Assembly: GCF_014636235.1 (NCBI RefSeq) | Contig: NZ_BMDZ01000014.1 | Span: 27,393-91,392, forward strand | DNA: 64,000 nt | From: Tistrella bauzanensis | Lineage (GTDB): Bacteria; Pseudomonadota; Alphaproteobacteria; Tistrellales; Tistrellaceae | Direction of reading: 5' to 3' | Part shown: in pieces, positions 51,463-61,331 of the stretch | How the letters are laid out: each line of letters begins with the position of its first letter | Numbering within the stretch: position 1 is the stretch's first letter | The notes under the pieces: model-generated | What the model saw: the letters and a program-made list of their open reading frames with translations, nothing else | Told to the model about the DNA's origin: nothing | Databases searched by the model: none | Position numbers and translations under genes: made by a program

Positions 51463-53118
51463 ATGCCCCTGATCGATCTCATCCGCCGCGAGATGACGAC
51501 CAAGCCGATGACCATGCTGGTCATCGCGGCCCTTGCCGGTGTGAGCAACGCCCTGGTGATGGCGATCATCAACACCTCATCCAGTCTTGCCGACGAGAAG
51601 GTCGACCTGCGGACGGTGGCGTTGTTCGGCATCGTGGTGGCGATCTATATCCTCAGCCAGCGTCGGATGATGCAGATCACGGCGATCGAGGTCGAGGAGA
51701 TCATTCACCGTCTGCGTCGCGGCCTGATCGAGACCGTCGCCCGGTCGGATCTGCTGCCACTGGAACAGATCGGCCGCAGCAATATTCTGGCCGGCCTGAT
51801 CCGCGACACCCAGACGATTTCACAGGCCGCGAACATTCTGGTGATCGCCGCCCAGTCGGTGATCCTGATCGCGCTGGCGATGATCTATATCCTGATCACC
51901 GACCGCACGGCCTTCTGGTTGAGCACCGGCTTCATCGCCATCGCGGTGTTTCTGGTCGTCCGGCGGCTGATCGATCTGCGCAACAAATATCCGATGGCGA
52001 TGGGCAAGGAGAACCTTGTCTTCCAGAGCATGCGCGATGTGCTTGACGGCTTCAAAGAGGTCAAGCTTTCCGCGGCGCGTCGTGATGCGCTTCTTGAAGA
52101 TATGGTTGTGGTCTCGGAACTGGCCCGTGATGCCAAGGCCGATCTTCAGGTCAAATCAGGCAACGAGTTCGTCTTCGGCCAGACGATGATCTTCCTGTTG
52201 CTGGGCGTCGTGGTGTTTCTGGTGCCCAGCATCGGCGATACAAAACCCGAGGCGGTGGTGCAGACCGCCACGGCGATCCTGTTCATCGTGGGGCCGCTGG
52301 GCATGGTGATCCAGGCGGTGCCGGTTCTGGCCATGGCCAATGCCGCCGCCGACAACCTGTCGCGCATGGACCGGATGCTGCGGGAAATCGCGGCGGCATC
52401 CGCGACCGCCACCACGACCGCCGTGACGCCCCTGACGCAGTTCGACGAGATCCGTTTCGACGGCATCACCTTCGCCTATGCCCCGGTGGGCGGCGTGGCA
52501 TTCGGGGTGGGGCCGTTCGATCTGACGGTGCGCCAGGGCGAGACGATCTTCATCACCGGCGGCAATGGCTCAGGCAAATCGACCCTGGTGCGGCTGCTGG
52601 TGGGCCTGTACTACCCCGACCGAGGCATGTTGCGGCTGAACGGGCAGGTGGTCGACCGCCATTTCTATGACAGCTATCGCTCGCTGTTTTCGGTCATCTA
52701 TGCCGATTACCACCTGTTCCGGCGGCTCTATGGCATCACGCCCCCCTCGGCCGAGGAGTTCCAGGCGTTGGTGACGCTGATGGAAATGGGCGGCAAAGTG
52801 GCCCTGGACAAGGACGTGTTCGACACGATCGACCTGTCGAGTGGCCAGCGTAAACGCCTGGCATTGATGGTGTCGATGATCGAGGACAGGCCGATCCTGG
52901 TGCTGGATGAATGGGCGGCCGATCAGGATCCCCAGTTCCGGCGCAAGTTTTATCGGGAATTGCTGCCGCTGTTGAAGGCGCGCGGCAAAACGGTGATCGC
53001 CATCACCCATGACGACCGCTATTTCGACGTGGCCGACCGCCGCATCGCGATGGAAGAGGGCCGGGTCGTGGCGATCGTCGAACGCGAAGCCGCCACGGGC
53101 GGGGAGGATGTGGAATGA
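51463..53118 (+). CDS. Cyclic-peptide-export ABC transporter (SyrD/PvdE type)
   Basis: 551-residue fused permease-ATPase half-transporter that exports non-ribosomal peptides or siderophore precursors across the inner membrane. Six helices occupy about 1-330 (VIAALAGVSNALVMAIINTS first). The ATPase part has a Walker A GGNGSGKSTL, a Q-loop region, a signature LSSGQRKRLAL and a Walker B ILVLDEWAADQDP, where the DEWAADQDP form is typical of the SyrD/PvdE subfamily. The H-loop is in AITHDD. The start is placed at ATG 51463; GTG 51457 is equally possible. The stop overlaps the SPFH gene's start (ATGA). With the NRPS operon 6 kb away, it is the best candidate for the product's primary exporter. Confidence 0.9.
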   Translation: MPLIDLIRREMTTKPMTMLVIAALAGVSNALVMAIINTSSSLADEKVDLRTVALFGIVVAIYILSQRRMMQITAIEVEEIIHRLRRGLIETVARSDLLPLEQIGRSNILAGLIRDTQTISQAANILVIAAQSVILIALAMIYILITDRTAFWLSTGFIAIAVFLVVRRLIDLRNKYPMAMGKENLVFQSMRDVLDGFKEVKLSAARRDALLEDMVVVSELARDAKADLQVKSGNEFVFGQTMIFLLLGVVVFLVPSIGDTKPEAVVQTATAILFIVGPLGMVIQAVPVLAMANAAADNLSRMDRMLREIAAASATATTTAVTPLTQFDEIRFDGITFAYAPVGGVAFGVGPFDLTVRQGETIFITGGNGSGKSTLVRLLVGLYYPDRGMLRLNGQVVDRHFYDSYRSLFSVIYADYHLFRRLYGITPPSAEEFQALVTLMEMGGKVALDKDVFDTIDLSSGQRKRLALMVSMIEDRPILVLDEWAADQDPQFRRKFYRELLPLLKARGKTVIAITHDDRYFDVADRRIAMEEGRVVAIVEREAATGGEDVE

Positions 53119-54749
53119 CGGTCGCGGATATGGCGGGCAGCGACGAGCCGGGGTTCTTCGGCCGGATCGGCGCCTGGTTCTGGCGCCATATATGGTCGAT
53201 CACCATCACCACGCTGGTGTTGCTGGCGGCGATCATCCTGCTGTGGCCAATGGTCTTCATCACCGTGCCGGCGGGCCATGCCGGCGTGGTCTGGTACCGG
53301 TTCGGCGGCACGAATGTCGACGAGACCCGCGGCGAGGGCCTGCAGTTCATCTGGCCCTGGGACCGTCTGGAAATCTATGACGTCCGTTTTCAGACCGTGA
53401 CCCAGACCTATGATGCCATCACCGCCGACGGCCTGACCGTCGGCACCACGATTTCGTTCCGCTTTCGGCTGGACGAGAAGTATGTCGGCATCCTGCACAA
53501 GAATGTCGGCCCGGATTACCTGTATAAGATCATCATCCCCGAGGTCGGGTCGGTCACCCGTGCGCGGATTTCGCAGTACACCGCCGAGGATTTCTATTCG
53601 AACCTGCGCACCATCGTACAGACCGAGATCTATGAGGGCGTGAAGACCAACTTCCTGCGGGGCAGTTCCTATAGCGCCGAGGGCGTCGATCTGATCGAGC
53701 TGGAGGATGTTCTGATCAAGGCCATTCACCTGCCCGATCGGGTGGCGCAGGCGATCGAGCGCAAGGTCGAACAGTATCAACGGCAGTTGGAATATGATTT
53801 CCGTCTGGCCAGCGAGCAGAAGGAAGCCGAGCGCAAGCGGATCGAAGGCGAAGGCATCCGGATGCTGTTCGATCAGGTGGGCGATGCCCAGATCCCGGAT
53901 TACCTGACCTGGCTCGGCATCAATGCCACCGTTCAGTTGGCCCAGTCGCGCAACGGCAAGATGGTGATCATCGGCAACAAGGACAGTGGCGGCATGCCGC
54001 TGATTCTGGGCGGGATCGACAGTGGTGGATCGCAGGCGGTATCGACGCTGGAACGCGATCGCGCCAGCAATCCGCTGATTGCCGGCGACAACAATGTGGG
54101 CACGGTTGCCATCGACCCGCTGGGCACCGGCATCAACGGCCATGATGCCGCCGATGCGGCCGGCGTGACCACCGACACGGCCGGTACCGCCGGCCCGCCA
54201 TCGGGTGGTGACGGTGCCGGTCCACGCACCTATGGCGGGCGCATGGACACGGGCGAGAGCGAAGCGGTCGTCGAGGGGCGCGTGCCCGCGGCCGCGGCAG
54301 CCAATCCCCAGCGCGGCACGATGCTGACGCCATCAGCCGCCGCCGCCCATGGCTTCGTGCCGGAGGCCGCCTATCCGCAGACCAGAAACAACGGCATGAT
54401 GACCCAGCCGGGCATGGCGGCCGCGGCCATGGCCGGTCAGCCCGGCACCAGTGCTGCAGGCGGCGGCATGATGCCGCCGGGCTATGCCGAACATGGCCAG
54501 GCGCAGCCCGGCTATGGCCAGCCGGCCTATGGTGCGGCCGGCACCCAGCAGCCGCCATCGGGCCAGATGGGCCGCAGCATGCTGCCCGGTCAGCCGATCA
54601 CGATCGATCAGGTGGCACGCTGGCTGGGCTGGTCCGAGGGCGGCGAGCTTGCCGGCGGCAATGGCCAGCAGGGCTTCGGTGCTTATGGCGTGGTTCCGGA
54701 AACCGCACCACGGACCGGCGCTGCCGGTGTCGCCGGCAGCGGCGGCTGA
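53115..54749 (+). CDS. SPFH/band-7 (prohibitin-like) membrane protein
   Basis: 544 residues. One N-terminal membrane helix (ITITTLVLLAAIILLWPMVF) is followed by the band-7 domain (about 55-260: VPAGHAGVVWYRFGG, EGLQFIWPWDRLEIYDVR, a coiled EQYQRQLEYDFRLASEQKEA). Such proteins form membrane scaffolds or lipid-raft-like assemblies. The last 200 residues are Gly/Ala/Met/Pro/Gln-rich and probably disordered, ending with a short conserved-looking stretch (ITIDQVARWLGWSEGG). It is translationally coupled to the peptide exporter, a pairing that hints at a shared membrane platform. Its stop abuts the convergent type II thioesterase with no gap. Confidence 0.85.
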   Translation: MTVADMAGSDEPGFFGRIGAWFWRHIWSITITTLVLLAAIILLWPMVFITVPAGHAGVVWYRFGGTNVDETRGEGLQFIWPWDRLEIYDVRFQTVTQTYDAITADGLTVGTTISFRFRLDEKYVGILHKNVGPDYLYKIIIPEVGSVTRARISQYTAEDFYSNLRTIVQTEIYEGVKTNFLRGSSYSAEGVDLIELEDVLIKAIHLPDRVAQAIERKVEQYQRQLEYDFRLASEQKEAERKRIEGEGIRMLFDQVGDAQIPDYLTWLGINATVQLAQSRNGKMVIIGNKDSGGMPLILGGIDSGGSQAVSTLERDRASNPLIAGDNNVGTVAIDPLGTGINGHDAADAAGVTTDTAGTAGPPSGGDGAGPRTYGGRMDTGESEAVVEGRVPAAAAANPQRGTMLTPSAAAAHGFVPEAAYPQTRNNGMMTQPGMAAAAMAGQPGTSAAGGGMMPPGYAEHGQAQPGYGQPAYGAAGTQQPPSGQMGRSMLPGQPITIDQVARWLGWSEGGELAGGNGQQGFGAYGVVPETAPRTGAAGVAGSGG

Positions 54750-55541
54750 TCAGCCGAGGTCGTCGGGCAGGCCCGCCATCAGGCGGGCCACCACCGCAGC
54801 CGGATCACTGCCCAGATAGAAATGTCCGCCCGGGAATATGGCGCTGTCGAAGCGAGCGGTGGTGAAGCCCTGCCAGCCGGCAAGCGTTTCCGGCGCGGCA
54901 TGCCTGTCGTCGATGCCGCCCATCGCCAGGATCGGGCAGGGCAGGGCCGACAGTTCGGCCGGCTTGGGTTCGTATTCGGCGACCATCCGGAAATCGGCCC
55001 GGAGTGTGGGCAGGAACACGGCCATCAGCGCCGGATCGGCCATCAGTGCCGCCGGAATGCCGTCATAGCGTTCCGACAGTGCCCGGGCGAAATCGTTATC
55101 ATCCATGCCCAGCAGATCTTTCAGCGTGCTGCGGCTGCCGGGCGGCGTGCGTCCGGATACGGCAAGCAGGCGCGGGCCCTGTGACGGCGCGGTCTGGATC
55201 AGCCGGCGCGCCAGTTCATAGGCCAGCATCGCCCCCATGCTGTGACCGAACAGCACCGTTGGCTTCGGGGCCAGAAGGGCGATCGCATCGGCGAGTGCGG
55301 CGACCACAGGCTGGACCCGATCGAGCGCCGGTTCACGAAACCGGCTTTCGCGTCCAGGCAGCTGTGCCACCAGCAATTCGACATCGCCGCCGGTCAGGGC
55401 ATCCCAGGGGCGGAAGCTCGACGCGCCGCCGCCGGCATGGGGAATGCAGATCAGCCGCCAGCGCGCCAGATCCCGGCCCGCGGGTCCGGTCAGCCAGCGC
55501 TGGCCGGCTGGCTGCACCCAACGATTGGCGGTTGCGTGCAT
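54750..55541 (-). CDS. Type II thioesterase (NRPS proofreading)
   Basis: 263-residue alpha/beta hydrolase of the GrsT/SrfD family, which removes misprimed or stalled acyl groups from carrier proteins. N-terminal LICIPHAGGGASSFRPW is the family opening, GHSMGAMLAYELAR holds the nucleophile Ser (about residue 100), and FPGGHFYLG carries the catalytic His. The start ATG follows agagggagcg. It is transcribed on its own between the export genes and the antiporter. Its presence 9 kb from the NRPS genes supports treating 21.5-58 kb as one functional region. Confidence 0.93.
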   Translation of the reverse strand: MHATANRWVQPAGQRWLTGPAGRDLARWRLICIPHAGGGASSFRPWDALTGGDVELLVAQLPGRESRFREPALDRVQPVVAALADAIALLAPKPTVLFGHSMGAMLAYELARRLIQTAPSQGPRLLAVSGRTPPGSRSTLKDLLGMDDNDFARALSERYDGIPAALMADPALMAVFLPTLRADFRMVAEYEPKPAELSALPCPILAMGGIDDRHAAPETLAGWQGFTTARFDSAIFPGGHFYLGSDPAAVVARLMAGLPDDLG

Positions 55542-55719
55542 GATCTGTCGCTCCCTCTATGCGCTGTGTCTGGCCACGCTATACCGCAGCACTGTCGGTC
55601 TGTCACCCGACGGTTGCGGTGTCGGTGTATCCTGTGGGCGAGGGGGCGGCCCTGTCGAACAGTCACAGCGACACCCGTCCATAGCACATCGACCCCGTTG
55701 ACCGGAGCGCGCGCGCCGT

Positions 55720-57420
55720 ATGCCCCATGATCTGCCGCTGATCACCACCATCGTTGCCGGCATCGGCCTTGCCTTCATCCTGGGCGCCATTGCCCATCGG
55801 CTGCGGGTGTCGCCGCTGGTCGGGTATCTGCTGGCGGGGGTTGTGATCGGGCCGGCAACGCCGGGCTATGTCGCCGACACCACTCTGGTGCCGCAACTGG
55901 CGGAGATCGGCGTGATCCTGCTGATGTTCGGCGTCGGGCTGCATTTTTCGGTCAAGGATCTGCTGGCGGTGCGGGCGATCGCCTTGCCCGGTGCCATCGC
56001 GCAGATGGGGCTGGCAACCGTGATGGGACTGGGACTTGCCGTGGCGCTTGACTGGGGCATCGGTGCCGGTCTCATCTTCGGGCTGGCCTTGTCGGTGGCA
56101 AGCACGGTTGTGCTGCTGCGCGCGCTTCAGGATCGCCGGCTGGTCGAGACCGAGCGTGGCCGGATCGCCGTCGGCTGGCTGATCGTCGAGGATCTGGCGA
56201 TGGTGCTGGTGCTGGTGCTGCTGCCGGCCTTTGCCGGCCTGCTTTCCGAAGGTCGTGGCGGGGCAGGCCTGCCTCTGGCGGATCTGGTGGCGACGGTGGC
56301 GGTAACGCTCGGCAAGGTTGCCGTGTTCGTCGCGGTCATGCTGCTGGCGGGGCGACGGATCGTGCCATGGATCCTGCATCAGATCGCCCATTCGGGATCG
56401 CGCGAACTGTTCCGGCTGTGCGTGCTGGCCCTGGCGCTGGGCGTTGCCTATGCGGCATCGGAACTGTTCGGCGCCTCATTCGCGCTGGGGGCGTTTTTTG
56501 CCGGGCTGGTGCTGAGCGAGTCGACGCTGAGCCACCGCGCGGCGGAAGAGACCCTGCCCCTGCGCGACGCGTTCGCCGTGTTGTTCTTCGTCTCGGTCGG
56601 CATGCTGTTCGACCCGGCGATCATCGTCGACGATCCCGTGCCGGTGATGGGGGCACTGGCGATCATCGTGTTCGGCAAGTCGATCGCGGCCTATCTGATC
56701 GTGCGGGCCTTCGGCCACAGCCGTGTGACCGCGTTGACGATTTCGGCCAGCCTGGCCCAGATCGGCGAGTTTTCGTTCATCCTGGTGGCATTGGGCGTGG
56801 CGGAAGGACTGATGCCGCCCGAAGGGCGCGATGTCGTGCTGGCGGGCGCGATCCTGTCGATCCTGATCAACCCGCTGCTGTTCCGGGCGATCGACGTCTG
56901 GACTGCGCGGACCGCGCCGGTGCTGCCGCCGCGCAGCATCGAGGATGCCCGCGACCTGCCGCCGGCCCCGACCCGGTTGTCGGGCCATGCCGTGGTGGTG
57001 GGCTATGGCCGGATCGGCCGGCGGGTCTGTGCCGCTCTGGAAGCCGCTGCCGTGCCGTATCTGGTGATCGAGGATCTGCCGGGGCGCACGGCCGATCTGG
57101 CAAGACGGGGGATCGAGACCGTGCACGGCAATGCCGCCACACCTGACATCCTGGCTGTTGCCAATATCGCCGGAGCCAGCCGGCTGTTCGTGATGATCTC
57201 GCGCAGTTTCGAGGCGGGGCAGGTGATTGCCCAGGCGCTGGCCGCCAATCCGGGACTGTCGGTGGTGGCGCGGGCGGGCGATGACGACCATGCCGCCTAT
57301 CTGCGCCGCCACGGCCCGGTCGAGGTGGTGAGCGATGCCGATGAGATTGCCCGGGGCATGCTCGACCGGTCGTTCAGGGTGTTGCCCCTGACAGAAGCCG
57401 GGCCGGCGTCATCGGCGTGA
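55720..57420 (+). CDS. Kef/YbaL-type CPA2 cation:proton antiporter with TrkA-N domain
   Basis: 566 residues. The membrane part (about 1-390) has twelve or so helices with the CPA2 openings LAFILGAIAHRLRVSPLVGYLLAG and LLMFGVGLHFSVKDLL; the C-terminal NAD-binding RCK/TrkA-N domain starts at VVVGYGRIGRRV (about 425). Such proteins move K+ or Na+ against protons and respond to electrophile stress or pH. It is probably housekeeping and is placed between two cluster-related genes. Its 3' end overlaps the convergent phosphopantetheinyl transferase by 47 bp. Confidence 0.92.
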   Translation: MPHDLPLITTIVAGIGLAFILGAIAHRLRVSPLVGYLLAGVVIGPATPGYVADTTLVPQLAEIGVILLMFGVGLHFSVKDLLAVRAIALPGAIAQMGLATVMGLGLAVALDWGIGAGLIFGLALSVASTVVLLRALQDRRLVETERGRIAVGWLIVEDLAMVLVLVLLPAFAGLLSEGRGGAGLPLADLVATVAVTLGKVAVFVAVMLLAGRRIVPWILHQIAHSGSRELFRLCVLALALGVAYAASELFGASFALGAFFAGLVLSESTLSHRAAEETLPLRDAFAVLFFVSVGMLFDPAIIVDDPVPVMGALAIIVFGKSIAAYLIVRAFGHSRVTALTISASLAQIGEFSFILVALGVAEGLMPPEGRDVVLAGAILSILINPLLFRAIDVWTARTAPVLPPRSIEDARDLPPAPTRLSGHAVVVGYGRIGRRVCAALEAAAVPYLVIEDLPGRTADLARRGIETVHGNAATPDILAVANIAGASRLFVMISRSFEAGQVIAQALAANPGLSVVARAGDDDHAAYLRRHGPVEVVSDADEIARGMLDRSFRVLPLTEAGPASSA

Positions 57421-58225
57421 TCCGCCAGTGCGGTGGGGGCAGGGTTGCCTGACAGAGCAGGCCGGCTGCCAGATGCATGCCGTCATAGTCCTGATGCATC
57501 AGATGCCAGGCGAGGCCCTGGGCGAGCGGCGGGTCGCGGGCCTCGATATCCGGCAGCAGGCCCGGGCCGGGCCAGCCGGCGGGAAAACGGATACTGAAGC
57601 CCGACAAGGCCTGTGACAGCCCGGCACCGGTGGCCTTGATCACGCTTTCCTTCAGCGTCCACAAGGTCAGGAAACGGCGGGCGCGGTCGGCGGCATCCGG
57701 CAGCGCCTCAAGGGCTGCTGCCTCATCCTCGGCAAAGAAGCCACGGGCGATGCGGGCGTCATAATCGCCCAACCGGTCCGCCGCCTCGACATCCACGCCC
57801 AGATCGATCACGGCGGTTTCGGGGTCGGCAGTGACGGCGATCGCGACCATTCCCGCGGTGTGCGACAGATTGAAGCGCAGCGCCGGGCGCCCGTCGGGCG
57901 TCAGCGGCATCTGCGACGGCGCCAGATCGGGCTTGCCACGCGCGCCGGCGGTGAAGCGCAGGACCGTGGGCGCAAGCCCCAGCCGCCGGCCCAGCCATGC
58001 GCGGAGCAGGGCATGAGCGGCGATATAGATCCGACGATGGCGGGCGAAGTGGAAGCGGGCGGCCCGTGCCCGCTCCTCGTCGTCCAGCCAGCCGGCCAGC
58101 GCCACCTCGCCATCGTCGTCCATCCCGGCCACGCCCATCACGACCAGCTCGACAACAGGTGCGGCGATGACGGGTGTGGTGATGACGGAGGCGGGCAGGC
58201 CTCGGCCCTGATCAATGCTGGACAT
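57374..58225 (-). CDS. Sfp-type 4'-phosphopantetheinyl transferase
   Basis: Converts apo carrier proteins to the holo form by adding the CoA phosphopantetheine arm, essential for all PCPs of the NRPS operon. The 283 residues show the three Sfp motifs: FNLSHTAGMVAIAV, LGVDVEAADR (Mg-binding Asp and Glu) and FLTLWTLKESVIKATGAGLS. The hydrophobic alternation after the start is compatible with the ATG at 58225; an ATG at 58270 lies inside the preceding RND gene. It overlaps that RND gene by 14 bp, so it is co-transcribed with the second RND pump. The 3' end overlaps the antiporter gene on the other strand. Confidence 0.94.
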   Translation of the reverse strand: MSSIDQGRGLPASVITTPVIAAPVVELVVMGVAGMDDDGEVALAGWLDDEERARAARFHFARHRRIYIAAHALLRAWLGRRLGLAPTVLRFTAGARGKPDLAPSQMPLTPDGRPALRFNLSHTAGMVAIAVTADPETAVIDLGVDVEAADRLGDYDARIARGFFAEDEAAALEALPDAADRARRFLTLWTLKESVIKATGAGLSQALSGFSIRFPAGWPGPGLLPDIEARDPPLAQGLAWHLMHQDYDGMHLAAGLLCQATLPPPHWRITPMTPARLLSGATP

Positions 58226-61200
58226 GACCCTGCGCACCTTCACGGGCCAGGTCGGCGTCGCTTGGGGCATCGATGATCGGCTTCATGTCGCGGCGGCTGA
58301 TATAGGTATAGACGGTCGGGATCACGAACAGGGTGAAGAAAGTGCCGACCAGCAGGCCGCCCACGATCACCCAGCCGATATCCTGGCGGGATTCGGCACC
58401 GGCGCCGGTGGCGAGCGCCAGCGGCACCGTGCCCAGCACCATCGCTCCGGTGGTCATCAGGATTGGCCGCAGGCGCTGGACTGCGGCTTCGACGACCGCA
58501 TCGCTGCGCGACAATCCCTCGCGCCGGATCTGGTTCGAGAATTCGACGATCAGGATGCCATGTTTGGTGATCAGACCGATCAGGGTGACCACACCGACCT
58601 GACTGTAGATGTTGAAGGTGCCGCCCGACAGATACAGCGCCAGCAGGCCGCCGGTGATCGACAGGGGCACGGTCAGCATGATGATGAACGGATCGCGCCA
58701 GCTTTCGAACTGCGCCGCCAGCACCAGGAAGATGAAGCCGAGCGCCAGCACGAAGGTGACGACAAGGCTGGAGGCGCTGTCGCGGAATTCGCGGCTCTGG
58801 CCCGACAGATCGGTGGTGGCGCGGCCGCCAAGCTCATCCCGCGCGATATCGTTCAGATAGGCCAGGGCCTCGCCCAGCGCATAGCCGGGGGCGAGGTTGG
58901 CGTCGAGGGTGACCGCGCGCAACTGATTGAAATGGTTCAGCGCCTGCGGCGCCACAGTTTCCGTCACCGTCACCAGATTGGACAGTTGCACCATCTCGCC
59001 GCTGGCAGAACGGACATAGATATTGGTCAGGTCGGAGGGGGTCGCGCGATAGCGGTCATCCAGGCGGACGATCACGTCGTACTGATCGCCATCCAGCTTG
59101 AAGCGGGTGATCTGGCGGCCGCCGAGGGCTGTCTCCAGCGTCCGGCCGATGACATCGACGCCGATGCCCAGATCGGCCGCCTTGGCGCGGTCGACCGACA
59201 CCGACAACTGCGGACGATTCAGCTTCAGGTCGGTCTCGATGTTCTGAAGGCCGGGGTTCTCGCGCGCCTTGGCGACGATCCGGTCGACCAGTTCCCCCAG
59301 TTCCTGATAGGGCATCGACGACTGAACCACGAATTGGACGGGCTTTTCACCGATTGCCTGGCCGAGCGGCGCCGGCGGGATCGGGAAGGCGAGCACGCCC
59401 GGCAGGCCACCGAACATGGCGGGCCCCACCGATTCGGCGATCGCGGCGGCGCTGCGGCTTCGCTCATCCCAGGTCTGCAGCTTCACGAAGCTGATGCCCT
59501 GGGATTTCAGCGGGAAGCCCGCGACCACGAAATAGGTCTCGGTTTCCGGAATGCCGGCATAGATGCCTTCCAGCCCGCGGGCATAGCGTTCCGTATAGTC
59601 GAGCGTCGCACCCTCAGGACCGATCAGGAAGCCGATCAGGAATCCCTGATCCTCGTAAGGCGCCAGTTCCTCAGGCAAGGCTTTCAGCAGAAAGAAACTG
59701 CCGCTGGCGACGCCCAGCCCGATCAGCAGGATCAGCGGCCGCACCTTCAGGGCGCCGCGCAACGTGGCGCGATAGCCGCGGGTGAGCGCGTTCAGCGCGC
59801 CTTCGATGACGCGATAGAACAGGCCGTGGCTGGTCTGGTGCTTCAGCAGCAGGCCGCACATCATCGGCGTCAGGGTCAGCGCGATGAAGCCTGAAATCAG
59901 CACGGCACCGGCCAGCGTCAGGGCGAATTCGGTGAACAGCCGGCCGGTGGTGCCGGTCTGGAAGGCGATCGGCAGATACACCGCCGCCAGTGTGATCGTC
60001 ATCGCGATCACCGCGAAGGCGATCTCGCGACTGCCCTTGAAGGCCGCCCGCATCGGCGACATGCCGGCCTCGATGTGGCGGAAGATGTTCTCCAGCATCA
60101 CGATCGCATCGTCGACCACCAGGCCGATGGCCAGCACCAGCGACAGCAGGGTCAGCGTGTTGATGGTGAAGCCCAGCATATACATGATGAAGAAGGCGCC
60201 GATCAGCGACACCGGGATGGTGACCAGCGGCACCAAGGTGGCCCGGAACGACCTGAGGAACAGGAAGATGACCGCGACCACCAGCACCACGGCTTCGATG
60301 ATGGTGGAATAGACGTTGTCGATCGATGCCTGAATGAAGATCGAGCTGTCATAGGCAATGTCGACCTTCATGCCTTCGGGCAGGTTGTCGACGATCAGCG
60401 GGATGCGCTCGCGGACGGCAGCCGACACGTCGAGCGGATTGGCCGTCGCCTGCTTGACCACGCCCATCGCGACCGCCGGCTGGCCGTTGAACCGGGCGGC
60501 GGAATCCTCGCTTTCGGCGCCGATGAAGGCCTGGCCCACATCCGACAACAGCACCTGATGGCCCATGCGTTCGGCCAGCACGATGTTGTTGAACTGTTCG
60601 GGGCGTGCCAGATCGGTTTCCGACAGCACAGTGAATTCGCGCTCGGCGCTCTCGATCGTGCCGGCGGGGATCTCGACATTCTGGGCAGCCAGTGCCGCCT
60701 CGATCTCCTGAAGGGTCAGGCCATAGCCGGCAACCCTGGTGGGATCCAGGGCGATGCGCATGGAGTAGCGCCGCTCGCCGAAGATCATCACCTGCGAGAC
60801 GCCGGTCAGGATCTGGAGCTGGTCCTTCACATAGCGGTCGGCATAGTCCGACAGTTCCAGCGGTGAGTGCCGGTCGGACGAGAACGCCAGATAGATGATC
60901 GGCTGGGCATCGGCCTCGACCTTCTCGATGATCGGCTCGTCGATCTCGTCGGGCAACTGGCCACGCACCCGGGCCACGCGGTCGCGGACATCGGCCGCCG
61001 CGTCGCTGGGATCGCGGTCGAGCTTGAAGCGCAGGGTGATCTGGCTCTGCTGCTGACGGCTGACCGAGGTGATGTAGTCGATTCCCTCGATGCCCGACAG
61101 GCTGTCTTCCAGCACCTGGGTGATCTGGCTTTCCATGATCTGAGCGCTGGCGCCCGGATACACGGTTTCCACATTCACCACCGGCGGGTCGATATTGGGA

Positions 61201-61310
61201 TATTCGCGCACCGACAACCGGTCATAGGCCACCAGACCCAGCAGCAGGACGACGAAACTCAGCACGGTCGCAAAGACCGGACGCTGGATGCAGATATCTG
61301 AGAGCTTCAC
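58212..61310 (-). CDS. Second RND multidrug efflux permease
   Basis: 1032-residue AcrB/MdtB-type pump. Visible features are TM1 (VFATVLSFVVLLLGLVAY), the periplasmic opening NIDPPVVNVETVYPGASAQ, GLVVDDAIVMLENIFRH with the proton-relay Asp pair, and GLITKHGILIVEFSN with the Lys. It differs clearly from the first RND in this window, so the two are separate systems. The adaptor lies 21 bp upstream, and the phosphopantetheinyl transferase overlaps its 3' end. Confidence 0.95.
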   Translation of the reverse strand: MKLSDICIQRPVFATVLSFVVLLLGLVAYDRLSVREYPNIDPPVVNVETVYPGASAQIMESQITQVLEDSLSGIEGIDYITSVSRQQQSQITLRFKLDRDPSDAAADVRDRVARVRGQLPDEIDEPIIEKVEADAQPIIYLAFSSDRHSPLELSDYADRYVKDQLQILTGVSQVMIFGERRYSMRIALDPTRVAGYGLTLQEIEAALAAQNVEIPAGTIESAEREFTVLSETDLARPEQFNNIVLAERMGHQVLLSDVGQAFIGAESEDSAARFNGQPAVAMGVVKQATANPLDVSAAVRERIPLIVDNLPEGMKVDIAYDSSIFIQASIDNVYSTIIEAVVLVVAVIFLFLRSFRATLVPLVTIPVSLIGAFFIMYMLGFTINTLTLLSLVLAIGLVVDDAIVMLENIFRHIEAGMSPMRAAFKGSREIAFAVIAMTITLAAVYLPIAFQTGTTGRLFTEFALTLAGAVLISGFIALTLTPMMCGLLLKHQTSHGLFYRVIEGALNALTRGYRATLRGALKVRPLILLIGLGVASGSFFLLKALPEELAPYEDQGFLIGFLIGPEGATLDYTERYARGLEGIYAGIPETETYFVVAGFPLKSQGISFVKLQTWDERSRSAAAIAESVGPAMFGGLPGVLAFPIPPAPLGQAIGEKPVQFVVQSSMPYQELGELVDRIVAKARENPGLQNIETDLKLNRPQLSVSVDRAKAADLGIGVDVIGRTLETALGGRQITRFKLDGDQYDVIVRLDDRYRATPSDLTNIYVRSASGEMVQLSNLVTVTETVAPQALNHFNQLRAVTLDANLAPGYALGEALAYLNDIARDELGGRATTDLSGQSREFRDSASSLVVTFVLALGFIFLVLAAQFESWRDPFIIMLTVPLSITGGLLALYLSGGTFNIYSQVGVVTLIGLITKHGILIVEFSNQIRREGLSRSDAVVEAAVQRLRPILMTTGAMVLGTVPLALATGAGAESRQDIGWVIVGGLLVGTFFTLFVIPTVYTYISRRDMKPIIDAPSDADLAREGAQGHVQH

Positions 61311-61331
61311 GGGTGCGTCCTCGTCTGCGCG

